Origin: Kiloniella laminariae
GTDB lineage: Bacteria > Pseudomonadota > Alphaproteobacteria > Kiloniellales > Kiloniellaceae
DNA length: 32,400 nt
Assembly (NCBI RefSeq): GCF_027214005.1
Contig: NZ_JAPWGY010000016.1
Location: 1 to 32,400, forward strand
Reading direction: 5' to 3'
The translations under genes and the position numbers were made by a program. The notes beneath the pieces are model-generated. The model ran no database searches, was not told where the DNA came from, and worked only from the letters and a program-made list of their open reading frames with translations. The first letter of the stretch is position 1; each line of letters opens with the position of its first letter. Shown here piece by piece: positions 17,601 to 25,443 of this stretch.

Positions 17601-17678
17601 AACGGAAAAAAACCCGTTACAGCAAAGATAGTTTCTCACCATTTCTACGATCTGGAAAACACCCGTGTCACAGCTTAA
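14673..17678 (+). CDS. soxA: Sarcosine oxidase alpha subunit
   Basis: 1001 residues, the family's usual length. N-terminal ferredoxin-like domain (about 20-100; FNGKSYQGYQGDTLASALLA, SFKYHRPRGILTADAHEPSA), NAD-binding Rossmann domain (VLVIGGGISGIMAAKSA at about 176-192) and a C-terminal GcvT-like tetrahydrofolate domain from about 640 (VREKVGFCDVSTLGKIDLQG, YGLMLREDGIVFDDG) ending in the GcvT C-terminal barrel. The complex produces 5,10-methylene-tetrahydrofolate and hydrogen peroxide from the removed methyl group. It overlaps soxD by 4 bp and soxG by 14 bp. The folate genes often linked to sox (glyA, purU, folD) are absent here. Confidence 0.95.
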   Translation: MSKQPNRLSQTVNECRIDRTKPIQFIFNGKSYQGYQGDTLASALLANGVTLIARSFKYHRPRGILTADAHEPSALVQLGSGSKCEPNIPATTIELYDGLEARSQNCWPSLAFDVMSINSLFSPIFVAGFYYKTFKWPAKFWTNFYEPIIRKAAGMGELSGKIDPDTYEKAHDHCDVLVIGGGISGIMAAKSAADSGAQVILCDENPVLGGQISDGKPPLEEVSGKGPLVEQVETLLQLRDMNNVRIMPRSMVFGWYDNNTFGVIEQVSDHLPQPEKNQPRQRMRKIVAQQIILATGSHERSLVFPNNDRPGVMLASAVQRYIRQYSVRPGQKAVIFTNNDSTKKLVNDLNSAGIIVSAYVDAREDITSDFSDIQCSNILNGYVVDNVHGGKKVQAVTLRPCNGGPLKKIDCDLICVSGGWNPAVQLLAQRGQKPQWSENYQNFLPQFSTGEDFLCTGSLAGLESTRDCLDHARLVGEIAGKRISGNTNISLEKLTSITTTKELETHNTGFFEVLSDKGKSFIDLQNDVTRKDVELAAREGYRSVEHVKRYTTLGMATDQGKTSNINGIATLSRSLNKPISQVGTTGFRPPYRPVSLGVLAGRSRGKHWRPILRTPLHNWVYAQGGKFIESGLWHRSQYFPINGETMAQSIDREVRTVREKVGFCDVSTLGKIDLQGPDAATFLNRVYCNGFAKLPVGRSRYGLMLREDGIVFDDGTVTRLDDDHYFITTTSAESCSIVSHLEYCHQVLWPELDICLADVGEDWAAIALAGPHSRKVLSEIVDNLDVSNDTLPFLKAVTTTVLGGLETRLFRISFSGEMAYELFVPSQHGADLAKMLMIVGEKYGIAPYGVEALDVLRIEKGHVSSELNKFTTASDLGLGGMMSKTKDYIGHRLSQRPGLIAPDREVVVGLLPLNPKHSFAQGAHIITTGTSATAENDDGYITSAAWSPTLNSYIGIALVRRGRERIGQIVDIVDPLNGKKPVTAKIVSHHFYDLENTRVTA

Positions 17679-18345
17679 CACACTAATAAGCCAGCATCCT
17701 TTGGAAGGCATTGCCCACACAGGTGTTTTTGGCAAGCTCAGTAAAACATATCCTGGTGTTTATTTTGAAACTCCACCTCAGAGGAAAATTATCAGGTTGA
17801 TGCCTTTTCGAGAAAAAGCTCATGCCGTAAATTTAATCCTGCAAGATCTGTATTCAATGACAATGCCCGGCACTGGAAAATTCAGCCAAAAGGATAATTT
17901 GACAATCGGCTGGAGTGCTAAAAACCGCTGGTACATAACCGAAACCCCAAATAGTGATACAGTTTCTTTCTGCAAAATAAAAAATGCCCTTTCTGGCTTA
18001 GCTGCAATAAGCGATGCAAGCCAAGGACTGATATCAATCATCATTGATGGTGATGATAGCCGAGCACTAATATCCAAAGGTTGTGTATTAAATTTGAGCC
18101 ATTTTCTGCCTGGGGATAGCACACCCAGTTTAATGGCTCATACCAATGTTCACATTTATCGATTATCTGAAAGCAAATTTGAGATACTTGTGCCAGCAAG
18201 TCATGTCACAAATTTCTGGGAATGGCTTTGCTTATCTGCTGAAGAGTTTGGATTTCAAGTGACTTTTCTTGACCAAAAATTCACTGAAATAACAGAAAAT
18301 TTTGACCATACTATTCCTTTTGAAAAATTGGATAAAGCAACATGA
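17665..18345 (+). CDS. soxG: Sarcosine oxidase gamma subunit
   Basis: 226 residues from a GTG start inside the end of soxA (14-bp overlap). SoxG is a weakly conserved GcvT-fold partner that binds SoxA, and the position as fourth gene of soxBDAG supports the call more than the sequence itself. Visible are PLEGIAHTGVFGKLSKTYPGVYFE near the N-terminus, an acidic GLISIIIDGDDSRALISKGCVLNLSHF stretch and AHTNVHIYRLSESKFEILVPAS. No catalytic residues are expected. Confidence 0.85.
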   Translation: MSQLNTLISQHPLEGIAHTGVFGKLSKTYPGVYFETPPQRKIIRLMPFREKAHAVNLILQDLYSMTMPGTGKFSQKDNLTIGWSAKNRWYITETPNSDTVSFCKIKNALSGLAAISDASQGLISIIIDGDDSRALISKGCVLNLSHFLPGDSTPSLMAHTNVHIYRLSESKFEILVPASHVTNFWEWLCLSAEEFGFQVTFLDQKFTEITENFDHTIPFEKLDKAT

Positions 18346-18357
18346 AATCAAAATCTT

Positions 18358-18397
18358 ATCAAAATATAACCAAGCTACAGGCAAGGTATATTTTGAT
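18358..18397. repeat. AT-rich inverted repeat after soxG
   Basis: ATCAAAATATA (18358-18368) and TATATTTTGAT (18387-18397) are exact complements, extended by CC/GG across one bulged A. The stem lacks a GC-rich base and a T-tract, so terminator function is doubtful; it could be a weak end of the sox transcript or a regulator site. Confidence 0.4.
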
Positions 18398-18444
18398 ACG
18401 CGAAACCAGGATTCATAAATTTAAAGTAGCTTTGCCCAACAGAT

Positions 18445-18462
18445 ACTATACACCTGTACAAT
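18445..18462. promoter_or_regulatory. Predicted TetR-type operator upstream of the ABC transporter operon
   Basis: ACTATACACCTGTACAAT shares 14 of 18 positions with the perfect palindrome at 25438-25455. The right half contains TACAAT (18457-18462), a possible -10 with TTGCCC at 18432-18437 as a poor -35 (19-bp spacer). An overlapping dyad CCTGTA-CAA-TACAGG lies at 18453-18467. The site is in the 255-bp gap between soxG and the transporter, implying the transporter has its own promoter. Confidence 0.55.
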
Positions 18463-18600
18463 ACAGGATGTAATCTTCTAAATATAACTCGGCACAGGCG
18501 TTGTGCTTCAAGTCGAGACAAAAGGGAACACACAGCTTTCCCGCCATAAAGCAAAGTCGGCAGAATCATAAGAACCGACACCTCAAAATATATAATATTT

Positions 18601-19572
18601 ATGAGTACAGGAGCTTACAGGCATATGCTGAACTACGCCTTTAAAAGGGTCATGCTGGGTATCCTCATCCTCTTGTTTACCATGATGGTGATGTATGTCG
18701 CAGTTTACTTGATCCCAGGGGATCCGGCAGCAGTGGCCCTGGGGCCACGCGCCACCCCTGAAATGAAAGCTGATTTACTTGCCCGAATGGGATTGGACCA
18801 ACCGATATATATCCAGTTCTCTAGTTTCATCGTGAATATTCTACATGGCGATTTGGGACTTGATGTTTGGAGCAATCGCGAAGTATCCGCTATCATCTCA
18901 GAAACCATGCCGAACACTATGATTCTGGCGTTTGCCAGTATTGGTTGGGCCTTGGCTCTTGGTATTCCTTTGGGATGCTTTTCAGTTATATATCGCAACT
19001 CTTTTGTGGACCGCATTATTGGCATATTATCGGTCAGCTTTATCGCCATTCCCTCCTTTGTTGTCGCCATTTTTGTACTATTGATTTTTGCGGTCCAACT
19101 CCGTTGGCTTCCTGCCATCGGTGCGGGCGAAGAAGGCGATATTCTTAGCCAAGCGAGAGCCCTCATTTTGCCAGCTTTTGCCATTGGACTTGGTTGGGTT
19201 GGATATCTTGCCCGTATGGTTCGCGCTTCCATGCTCGAAGTGATGGGAGAGCAACATATTAGAACTGCTCGCGCTTTCGGCCTGTCTGAAACCAGGGTCG
19301 TATTTCGATATGCATTGGCCATATCCCTGATACCCGTCATTTCCCTGATCGCCGTAGGTATGGGAGGGATAATTTCGGGGTCTGTCTTTGCCGAAATTAT
19401 CTTCGCCCGTCCCGGTATCGGAAACCTGACTTATAACGCCGTTACTTCAAGAAATTATCCCGTAGTAATGGGCGCTGTAATGGTCACAACCGTCTTTTAT
19501 GTATCAATCACTGTTATGGCAGATCTGTTGATGGCCTACACGGATCCGAGGGTACGCGATGTCCTTAAATAG
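18601..19572 (+). CDS. Peptide/nickel-type ABC transporter permease (DppB/OppB family)
   Basis: Inner-membrane permease, 323 residues from 18601. An in-frame ATG at 18625 gives 315 residues, starts at the family-typical MLNYAFKRVMLGILILL and has AGGAG upstream, whereas 18601 has no ribosome site; 18625 may be the true start. Hydrophobic segments are spread over the whole length. The EAA-type loop reads LARMVRASMLEVMGEQHIRTARAFGL and the C-terminal part contains FARPGIGNLTYNAV. It overlaps the next permease by 14 bp. Substrate cannot be read from the permease; the family carries dipeptides, opines and various amines. Confidence 0.9.
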   Translation: MSTGAYRHMLNYAFKRVMLGILILLFTMMVMYVAVYLIPGDPAAVALGPRATPEMKADLLARMGLDQPIYIQFSSFIVNILHGDLGLDVWSNREVSAIISETMPNTMILAFASIGWALALGIPLGCFSVIYRNSFVDRIIGILSVSFIAIPSFVVAIFVLLIFAVQLRWLPAIGAGEEGDILSQARALILPAFAIGLGWVGYLARMVRASMLEVMGEQHIRTARAFGLSETRVVFRYALAISLIPVISLIAVGMGGIISGSVFAEIIFARPGIGNLTYNAVTSRNYPVVMGAVMVTTVFYVSITVMADLLMAYTDPRVRDVLK

Positions 19573-20482
19573 TACCTCACATGCACGTTCACCCCTGCGC
19601 AACAATCTGCTGGTTAACATTAAGGCCCATCTGGCGAGTATCTGGAACACGGTACTTCAGATATCCCGAGACCCTATTGGGGCTCTTGGGTTATTTCTGG
19701 TGACAACAATCATCTTTATCGCATTTTTTGCTGATTTTTTGATGCCCTATGATCCAAACCAAATCAATGTCCTAAATCGACTAGCAGATCCGACATGGGA
19801 GCACTGGTTAGGTACAGACAATCTTGGCCGAGACAGCTTTTCAAGGGTGTTGATCGGTACCCGGGTTGCCATGCAAGTCGCCATTGTTTCAATTGGCCTC
19901 GCCATGGTTGGCGGAATTGTCTTAGGCCTGATATCTGGCTATGGGCCCAAATGGCTAGATTCCTTATTAGTACTGATTTTTGATTCTATGAGTTCGCTTC
20001 CCATGATCATGTTTGCAATGGCAGTGATCACCGTTCTCGGCCCAGGCACTTACACTCTAATAATTGTAATTGTCAGTGTCTCTATCCCCGGTTATGCACG
20101 GATGATACGCGCTCAGACTCTGTCTTTGAAAAACAGTGAATTTATCTTGGCAGAACGTAGTCTTAACGCCAGTTCTGGACGGATAATTTTCAACCACCTC
20201 TTACCCAATGTTGTTGGCTCTCTTGTTATTTTGGCAAGTATGGATATGCCCGTGGTCATTATGCTCGAAGCAGGCTTGAGCTTTTTAGGGCTCGGCATCA
20301 AACCACCTGATGCCAGTTGGGGTACGATATTGAATGACGGCTACAGCTTTATTCGTGATTCACCTGTTCTTATTATCGCAGGGGGAGGGCCATTGATCCT
20401 GGCGACCCTGGGGTTCACCTTTTTAGGAGAATCTCTGCGCGACGCCCTAGACCCCAAACTTAAAAAACGGGGTTCCAAGTGA
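19559..20482 (+). CDS. Peptide/nickel-type ABC transporter permease (DppC/OppC family)
   Basis: 307 residues. Second inner-membrane permease, with the OppC-type N-terminal segment (DPIGALGLFLVTTIIFIAFF), the LGTDNLGRDSFSRVLIGTR motif typical of DppC, the EAA loop ARMIRAQTLSLKNSEFILAE and LEAGLSFLGLGIKPPDASWG near the end. It starts inside the previous gene, and its TGA shares a base with the ATG of the following ATPase, so the four transporter core genes are translationally coupled. Confidence 0.92.
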   Translation: MSLNSTSHARSPLRNNLLVNIKAHLASIWNTVLQISRDPIGALGLFLVTTIIFIAFFADFLMPYDPNQINVLNRLADPTWEHWLGTDNLGRDSFSRVLIGTRVAMQVAIVSIGLAMVGGIVLGLISGYGPKWLDSLLVLIFDSMSSLPMIMFAMAVITVLGPGTYTLIIVIVSVSIPGYARMIRAQTLSLKNSEFILAERSLNASSGRIIFNHLLPNVVGSLVILASMDMPVVIMLEAGLSFLGLGIKPPDASWGTILNDGYSFIRDSPVLIIAGGGPLILATLGFTFLGESLRDALDPKLKKRGSK

Positions 20483-21453
20483 TGAATAATGCCCTTGAAA
20501 TAAATAACCTTTCAATTCATTACCAGACAGATTCCGGGGAAGTTCGTGCACTGCGAAATGTAAACTTGAAAGTGCCTGACGGGAAAGTCGTTGGTATCGT
20601 TGGTGAAAGCGGATGTGGAAAATCCACGTTAATGTCAGCAATCATCAACCTGTTATCTGAGAATGCTATCGTCAAAAATGGTAAAATTCTGTTCGAAAAT
20701 ACCGATATTTTGACCATGTCTAAGCATCGGTTGCGAAAACTACGTGGCTACGACATCGCCACGGTCTTTCAAGACCCCATGACCACCTTTAATCCAGTCA
20801 TGACCATTGGTCAGCAACTAACCGATTTTCAACATAGATTCAAAGAACGCAATCGTCAGCAAAAACGACAAAAAATCATCGAAATGTTTGAACTTGTTGG
20901 CATTCCCGACCCGGCCCAACGATTGAATCAGTTTCCGCATGAATTTAGCGGCGGCATGCGTCAAAGGATGGCCATTGCAGCAGCCCTGCTTATGAACCCA
21001 AGATTGTTGGTAGCGGATGAGCCCACAACCGCTTTAGATGTCACTATGGAAGCCCAAATATTACATCTTTTGAGGAAGATGAAGAATGATTTCAACGGGT
21101 CAATTCTGATTATCACTCATCATCTAGGTGTGGTCGCTGAACTTTGTGATTATATCACTGTAATGTATGCGGGCGAGGTTGTGGAACAAGGCACCGTCGA
21201 AGATATTTTTTACCGCCCTTCTCATCCCTACACCAAGGCTTTACTTGAGTGTGATCCCGCCGTTCTCAAGAGAAAAACCCGTTACTTGCCAACCATCAAA
21301 GGCAGGATACCAGATCTTAGAACCCCACCTCCCGGCTGTGTCTTCGCAAATCGGTGTTCAAAGGTTAGTGCTCAATGCACGCAAACAGCACCACCGGTCG
21401 TCGATCTGAGTGACGGAAACCACTGGTGTATATGTCACGAGGTAAGTAAATGA
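20482..21453 (+). CDS. Peptide/nickel-type ABC transporter ATP-binding protein (DppD/OppD family)
   Basis: 323 residues from the ATG at 20482, which shares its A with the preceding stop; a GTG three bases earlier is in frame but less likely. Walker A GESGCGKST (41-49), Q-loop VFQDPMTTFNPV, signature FSGGMRQRM, Walker B LLVADEPTTALD and switch His in IITHHLG are all intact. The C-terminal oligopeptide-transporter region has the Cys-rich CVFANRCSKVSAQC. It powers import together with the next gene. Confidence 0.93.
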   Translation: MNNALEINNLSIHYQTDSGEVRALRNVNLKVPDGKVVGIVGESGCGKSTLMSAIINLLSENAIVKNGKILFENTDILTMSKHRLRKLRGYDIATVFQDPMTTFNPVMTIGQQLTDFQHRFKERNRQQKRQKIIEMFELVGIPDPAQRLNQFPHEFSGGMRQRMAIAAALLMNPRLLVADEPTTALDVTMEAQILHLLRKMKNDFNGSILIITHHLGVVAELCDYITVMYAGEVVEQGTVEDIFYRPSHPYTKALLECDPAVLKRKTRYLPTIKGRIPDLRTPPPGCVFANRCSKVSAQCTQTAPPVVDLSDGNHWCICHEVSK

Positions 21454-22439
21454 CCGCCTTTCTAGAAGTCAGAAATCTGGATGTCAGTTTTGTTCTGCCC
21501 CGTAGTATCTCTTCAATACTCTTACGTAATAAAGCCCCCGGACTTGATGTCCTACAAAATGTATCTCTTACCCTCGGCAAAGGGGAAACTCTGGGTTTGG
21601 TCGGAGAAAGTGGATCTGGAAAAACGACCCTTGCTCGGACCATCACAGGTCTGATCCCACCACAATCCGGAACTATTAGCTTGGGTGGCCGAGTAGTATC
21701 GGGCAATAAAGATAAAGCTTTCCATTGGTTGCGTCGGGAAATCTCGATGATGTTTCAAGATCCCATTGCTAGCCTCAGCCCAAGAATGCGGATCGGGTCT
21801 CTAATAACGGAACCTTTTATCATCAATGACATTTCTATTGGCAATCGATGGGAAAAGGCCGAAGAGCTCTTGGATATGGTAGGGTTACCCACCGAATTTG
21901 CCAACCGTTATCCCCATGAATTAAGTGGTGGACAAGCCAGGCGTGTTGGCGTGGCTCGTGCTCTGGCCCTGCTGCCAAAGATCGTGATCGCGGATGAGCC
22001 TACCGCGGGCCTTGATGTGTCTGTCCAAGGTGAAATTCTCAACCTAATGACAAGACTTCAAGAGGAGCTTGACCTTAGTTATATCATCGTCACACATAAT
22101 CTGGCTGTCGTAAGGCATACCACTACTCAGTTGGCGATTATGTACCTTGGTCAAATCGTTGAGCAAGGTCCAACCGACGATATATTTGAACGGCCATCTC
22201 ACCCCTATACCAAGGCTCTTTTAGATTCAGAGCCGCACCCCGATCCGGCGAAGCGACGCGATGATTTACAGATAAAGGGAGAAATCCCGAGCCTGTTTTT
22301 ACGACCAACGGGGTGCGATTTCCATACCCGCTGTTCATTTGCACAAGACAAATGTCGCGCTGTGGAGCCCGACTTCATGACAACAGAAGATGGCCGTCTT
22401 TTGCGTTGTCACTTCCCATTGCAAGACACGGATGGATGA
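21450..22439 (+). CDS. Peptide/nickel-type ABC transporter ATP-binding protein (DppF/OppF family)
   Basis: 329 residues, overlapping the previous ATPase by ATGA. Walker A GESGSGKTT, Q-loop MFQDPIASLSPRMRIG, signature LSGGQARRVGVARAL, Walker B IVIADEPTAGLD and switch His in IIVTHNLAVV are intact. The C-terminal CDFHTRCSFAQDKCRAVEP is typical of the OppF type. An insertion between the first strands (PRSISSILLRNKAPGLDVLQ) is usual for this branch. A 97-bp gap without recognisable features separates it from the binding-protein gene. Confidence 0.93.
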   Translation: MTAFLEVRNLDVSFVLPRSISSILLRNKAPGLDVLQNVSLTLGKGETLGLVGESGSGKTTLARTITGLIPPQSGTISLGGRVVSGNKDKAFHWLRREISMMFQDPIASLSPRMRIGSLITEPFIINDISIGNRWEKAEELLDMVGLPTEFANRYPHELSGGQARRVGVARALALLPKIVIADEPTAGLDVSVQGEILNLMTRLQEELDLSYIIVTHNLAVVRHTTTQLAIMYLGQIVEQGPTDDIFERPSHPYTKALLDSEPHPDPAKRRDDLQIKGEIPSLFLRPTGCDFHTRCSFAQDKCRAVEPDFMTTEDGRLLRCHFPLQDTDG

Positions 22440-22536
22440 CTAATGAGAACGTAACTTTACAACGAGCAAGTCCGGACAAGAGTAATGAAAGATCCCGTCC
22501 AACAAATAAAGAATCATAAACAGAAGGGTTATCGTC

Positions 22537-24096
22537 ATGAGTAAACTGGAGACCACAAGACGTACATTCATTCAAGGCGCAGGCATACTTGCTGGTCTTA
22601 CTGCCCTACCAGGTGTCACCTGGTCTGCGACCAAGGATGTTCTTAAAATTCGTGTAGAAAAAGACATCGCCGTTTTAGATCCAGCCTACGAAACAGGTAT
22701 GTTAGAAGAAGCTGTAATCCGTTCCATTTTCGTATCTCTTATTGAATTAGAAGATATACGTTCTGGCAGTAACTGGAAACTGGCCGCAGCGGAATCAATG
22801 GACCAAATTGATGCAAAAACTATACGTTTTAAGCTACGTGAAGGACTTAATTGGACGGGTGAATATGGGCCAGTAACAGCCGAAGACGTGAAATATTCCT
22901 TTGAGCGTGTTGCAGACCCTGAACTGAAATCTCCATGGGCTTATCAATTTGAAAAGCTAGACCATGTGGAAGTGATCGACGAACGCACAGGTATCATTCA
23001 TCTGAAAGAACCTTTTGCTCCCCTATGGCTGATGTCCCTGCCTTGGTATGGTGGTCATATCGTCTGTAAAGCAGCCGTTGAAAAAGCCGGTGGTAAATTC
23101 AATGTGGAAACGCCTGCCACCTGTGGACCTTTCGTCGTTGAAAAATGGCAACCCAAGGAAAAGCTAATCCTGGTCGCCAATCCCGATTGGACAGGACCAA
23201 AACCTGACTTCAACAAAATTGAATTTATTATTGTTGAAGACAACGAATCAGCCCTGTTAGCTTATGAAGCAGGTGCTTTCGATTTCAGTAAAATTAGCAT
23301 TAGTGCTGTTCCTCGGATCCAAAAAAATCCCCCTGCTGACACGACTCTATTGATGGCGCAATCGTCTCGCTATGTCTGGATTTCTCTTAACCTTGATCAT
23401 CCCAAACTTAAAGATGAAAGGGTTCGTCAAGCTCTCCAACATGCTTTCGATGGCGACTCTGTTCTTGCTGGTGCCTATAACAATCTTGTCGAACGCTCCG
23501 CCGGGGTCGTACAGCCGGGAACTAAATCATCCAGAGCAGAAAATAAAATCAATAAAGTAGATTACGACAAGGCCCGTAGTCTTCTGGATGAAGCTGGTGC
23601 CAGCGATCTAATGGTTAAGCTTTCCGTGTTGAATACCACTACGGATATGGCAATTGCGCAAATCGTTCAGGCCACGATGACACAGGCTGGTATTACCGTT
23701 GAGATCGAGCCATATGACGAAGGAGTTTATTGGACTCTGGGTGATCAGGCCAGTGGTGATGGCTGGAAAGAACAGGAAATGATCCTCATGGCCTTCAATG
23801 GTGGGTTGGATCCTGCTGAAAACCTCACATGGTTCAGACCTGAACAAATTGGAGTCTGGAACTGGTCACGCTATAACAGCCCAGAATTTGAATCCCTTTA
23901 TCAGCAGGGATTGGTGGAAACTGATGTAGAAAAGCGCGCCACTATTTATCATAAGATGGAAATGATGATGGAAGAGTCCGGTGGCTTCATTTTTATTACC
24001 CATGAACCTCTTGTGGCAGTCCATCGCTCTAATATCGCCCCAGTTATCCTTGCTGATAATCAGTTAGTGCCTGCAGCAACTAAACTGTTTACTTAA
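22537..24096 (+). CDS. Extracellular solute-binding protein family 5, Tat-exported
   Basis: 519 residues; the periplasmic receptor that gives the importer its specificity. The N-terminus TTRRTFIQGAG with Arg8-Arg9 and a following hydrophobic stretch is a twin-arginine signal, cleaved near TWSATK. Family 5 landmarks: LKIRVEKDIAVLDPAYETG, FKLREGLNWTGEYGPVTAEDVKYSFERV, PATCGPFVVEKWQP, DERVRQALQHAFD and IAQIVQATMTQAGITVEIEPYD. GAAGGG precedes the ATG. It is the last gene of the transporter operon, whereas family binding proteins more often come first, and it ends at a strong terminator. The ligand cannot be inferred from sequence alone; a methylated amine or peptide is suggested by context. Confidence 0.9.
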   Translation: MSKLETTRRTFIQGAGILAGLTALPGVTWSATKDVLKIRVEKDIAVLDPAYETGMLEEAVIRSIFVSLIELEDIRSGSNWKLAAAESMDQIDAKTIRFKLREGLNWTGEYGPVTAEDVKYSFERVADPELKSPWAYQFEKLDHVEVIDERTGIIHLKEPFAPLWLMSLPWYGGHIVCKAAVEKAGGKFNVETPATCGPFVVEKWQPKEKLILVANPDWTGPKPDFNKIEFIIVEDNESALLAYEAGAFDFSKISISAVPRIQKNPPADTTLLMAQSSRYVWISLNLDHPKLKDERVRQALQHAFDGDSVLAGAYNNLVERSAGVVQPGTKSSRAENKINKVDYDKARSLLDEAGASDLMVKLSVLNTTTDMAIAQIVQATMTQAGITVEIEPYDEGVYWTLGDQASGDGWKEQEMILMAFNGGLDPAENLTWFRPEQIGVWNWSRYNSPEFESLYQQGLVETDVEKRATIYHKMEMMMEESGGFIFITHEPLVAVHRSNIAPVILADNQLVPAATKLFT

Positions 24097-24126
24097 GTCG
24101 TTTTCCCCACAACCTCCTATATACCT

Positions 24127-24163
24127 AATCCCGTCGGATCTAATATCCGTCGGGATTTTTTTT
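24127..24163 (+). terminator. Intrinsic terminator of the ABC transporter operon
   Basis: Thirteen-bp arms AATCCCGTCGGAT (24127-24139) and ATCCGTCGGGATT (24145-24157) with one T-T mismatch and loop CTAAT, followed by a T-run through 24163. Confidence 0.85.
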
Positions 24164-24179
24164 ACACAACACACACCAC

Positions 24180-24212
24180 AAAAAATCGGCCACTTCATTT
24201 GAAATGGCCGAT
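24180..24212 (-). terminator. Intrinsic terminator of the minus-strand dioxygenase gene
   Basis: On the minus strand the RNA folds ATCGGCCATTTCA against TGAAGTGGCCGAT (one G-U wobble) and is followed by T6. It is 58 bp beyond the dioxygenase stop and lies back to back with the plus-strand terminator at 24127-24163. Confidence 0.8.
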
Positions 24213-24269
24213 AGTCAGGGAGTGCAACAAGTTTTGTAATACCTATCCCTAAGGATAAATAAAGAATAA

Positions 24270-25388
24270 TTATCCTTTGCGCAGGACTCTCAGTTTGCTC
24301 AGGAAATCTTCTTTATTTAAGTAGGCCCCGCACAAACGACGATGGCCCTGGTAGGCATCACGGGCATGCATAACACGCCAGTTATCGAACAAGACCACCG
24401 TGCCCGGTCGCAATCCAAATCGCAGCTGGAAACAACGATCGTTGATCAATTCATTAAACAGGCGTAATCCTCGATAAAAATCGTCCTGCTGGTCATCTTC
24501 CAGCCGGAACGGCGCCCGGTCGTAATTGTTGTATGCAATCTGCTGTAAAGTTCCGTCACGACCCAAACCTATAATAGGATGTTCTGCACGAAGATGAACT
24601 CCATCGCCCAAATACTGTGCCGGGACAGGAACAGAGGTCAGGGTATCGAAAGCCTTTGGATCTCGGGTGCGGATTTCTTCAGCTACTCGAAAACCATCCA
24701 CAAAGATGCTCTCTCCTCCTGTGCCATCGAATTCAAGACAATGAAACATCTGATAACCTGGCGAATCAACGCTGTAAGTTCCATCTGTGTGGGGACCGAT
24801 TTCTACGGTACTATAAGCTGAATCAGCAAAGGCCTGGTTCGCCGTAAAGTCCCAAAAACCACCAAAAATAGTTTCCCGGATGTAGGTAATCCGTCGGGCT
24901 AAAGCTTCTGTTGCTTCTGGTGTGGCTGGAGTATTATCGACGATGGCAAAACCATAATAGTCGATCAATTCAACCCAACTTTTAAGCCCCTCGTCTCCTG
25001 CCATGACATCATCATAGGATACCGTTGGCAAGTGACCAGCGATTTCATCTGCGGTCCATAAACTGCTAGGATGATCAGACTTCGCCAATCCGGTTGTCGC
25101 CATCTCTCGCAAGAATGAAGCAGGATAAATACTTTTCTGTTCTTCTTTCTCCCACCGAATAGAAACCGTGCTTCCATCTTCACTCAATTTCGCCTCTACG
25201 GCTTTCAAATCAACAGGAAGCGAAAAAGTATCTACCTGACGTTGATTTGTCTCCTGATTCATACTGTGCAGAGCGTGACAGTGATCCCGGAGCCAGAAGT
25301 ATGGGTAACGGGATGGTTTCACATCATCCTTCCATTGAATTTCCAAATAGTTGTCGGTTGTTCTTACTGTATCCATTTGAAATGTCAT
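24270..25388 (-). CDS. TMLH/BBOX-type 2-oxoglutarate and Fe(II)-dependent dioxygenase
   Basis: 372 residues. Enzymes of this family hydroxylate trimethylammonium substrates (N6-trimethyllysine or gamma-butyrobetaine) on the way to carnitine. The N-terminal domain has YFWLRDHCHALHS (about 31-42). The catalytic jelly roll has the Fe(II) triad His200, Asp202 (GPHTDGTY) and His341 (FDNWRVMHARDAY), with Arg350/351 placed for 2-oxoglutarate. FHCLEFDGTGGESIFVDGF, IAYNNYDRAP and GHRRLCGAYLNKEDFLSKLR resemble eukaryotic trimethyllysine dioxygenase as I recall it more than butyrobetaine dioxygenase. The N-terminal zinc ligands look incomplete: Cys37 is present, but the CxC pattern of BBOX is not. It is divergent from the TetR gene with a perfect operator palindrome 50 bp upstream. 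The exact substrate is open. Confidence 0.85.
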   Translation of the reverse strand: MTFQMDTVRTTDNYLEIQWKDDVKPSRYPYFWLRDHCHALHSMNQETNQRQVDTFSLPVDLKAVEAKLSEDGSTVSIRWEKEEQKSIYPASFLREMATTGLAKSDHPSSLWTADEIAGHLPTVSYDDVMAGDEGLKSWVELIDYYGFAIVDNTPATPEATEALARRITYIRETIFGGFWDFTANQAFADSAYSTVEIGPHTDGTYSVDSPGYQMFHCLEFDGTGGESIFVDGFRVAEEIRTRDPKAFDTLTSVPVPAQYLGDGVHLRAEHPIIGLGRDGTLQQIAYNNYDRAPFRLEDDQQDDFYRGLRLFNELINDRCFQLRFGLRPGTVVLFDNWRVMHARDAYQGHRRLCGAYLNKEDFLSKLRVLRKG

Positions 25389-25437
25389 GGTCAGTTTCCC
25401 TTACCTCATACAGATTGATTTACGCTTCAATTTTATA

Positions 25438-25443
25438 ATTGTA
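25438..25443 (-). promoter_or_regulatory. Candidate -10 of the dioxygenase gene inside the operator
   Basis: On the minus strand TACAAT lies at 25443-25438, with TTGACT (25464-25459) 15 bp upstream as -35. The spacing is short, and a shifted -10 is possible. If right, a bound repressor would cover the promoter. Confidence 0.35.
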
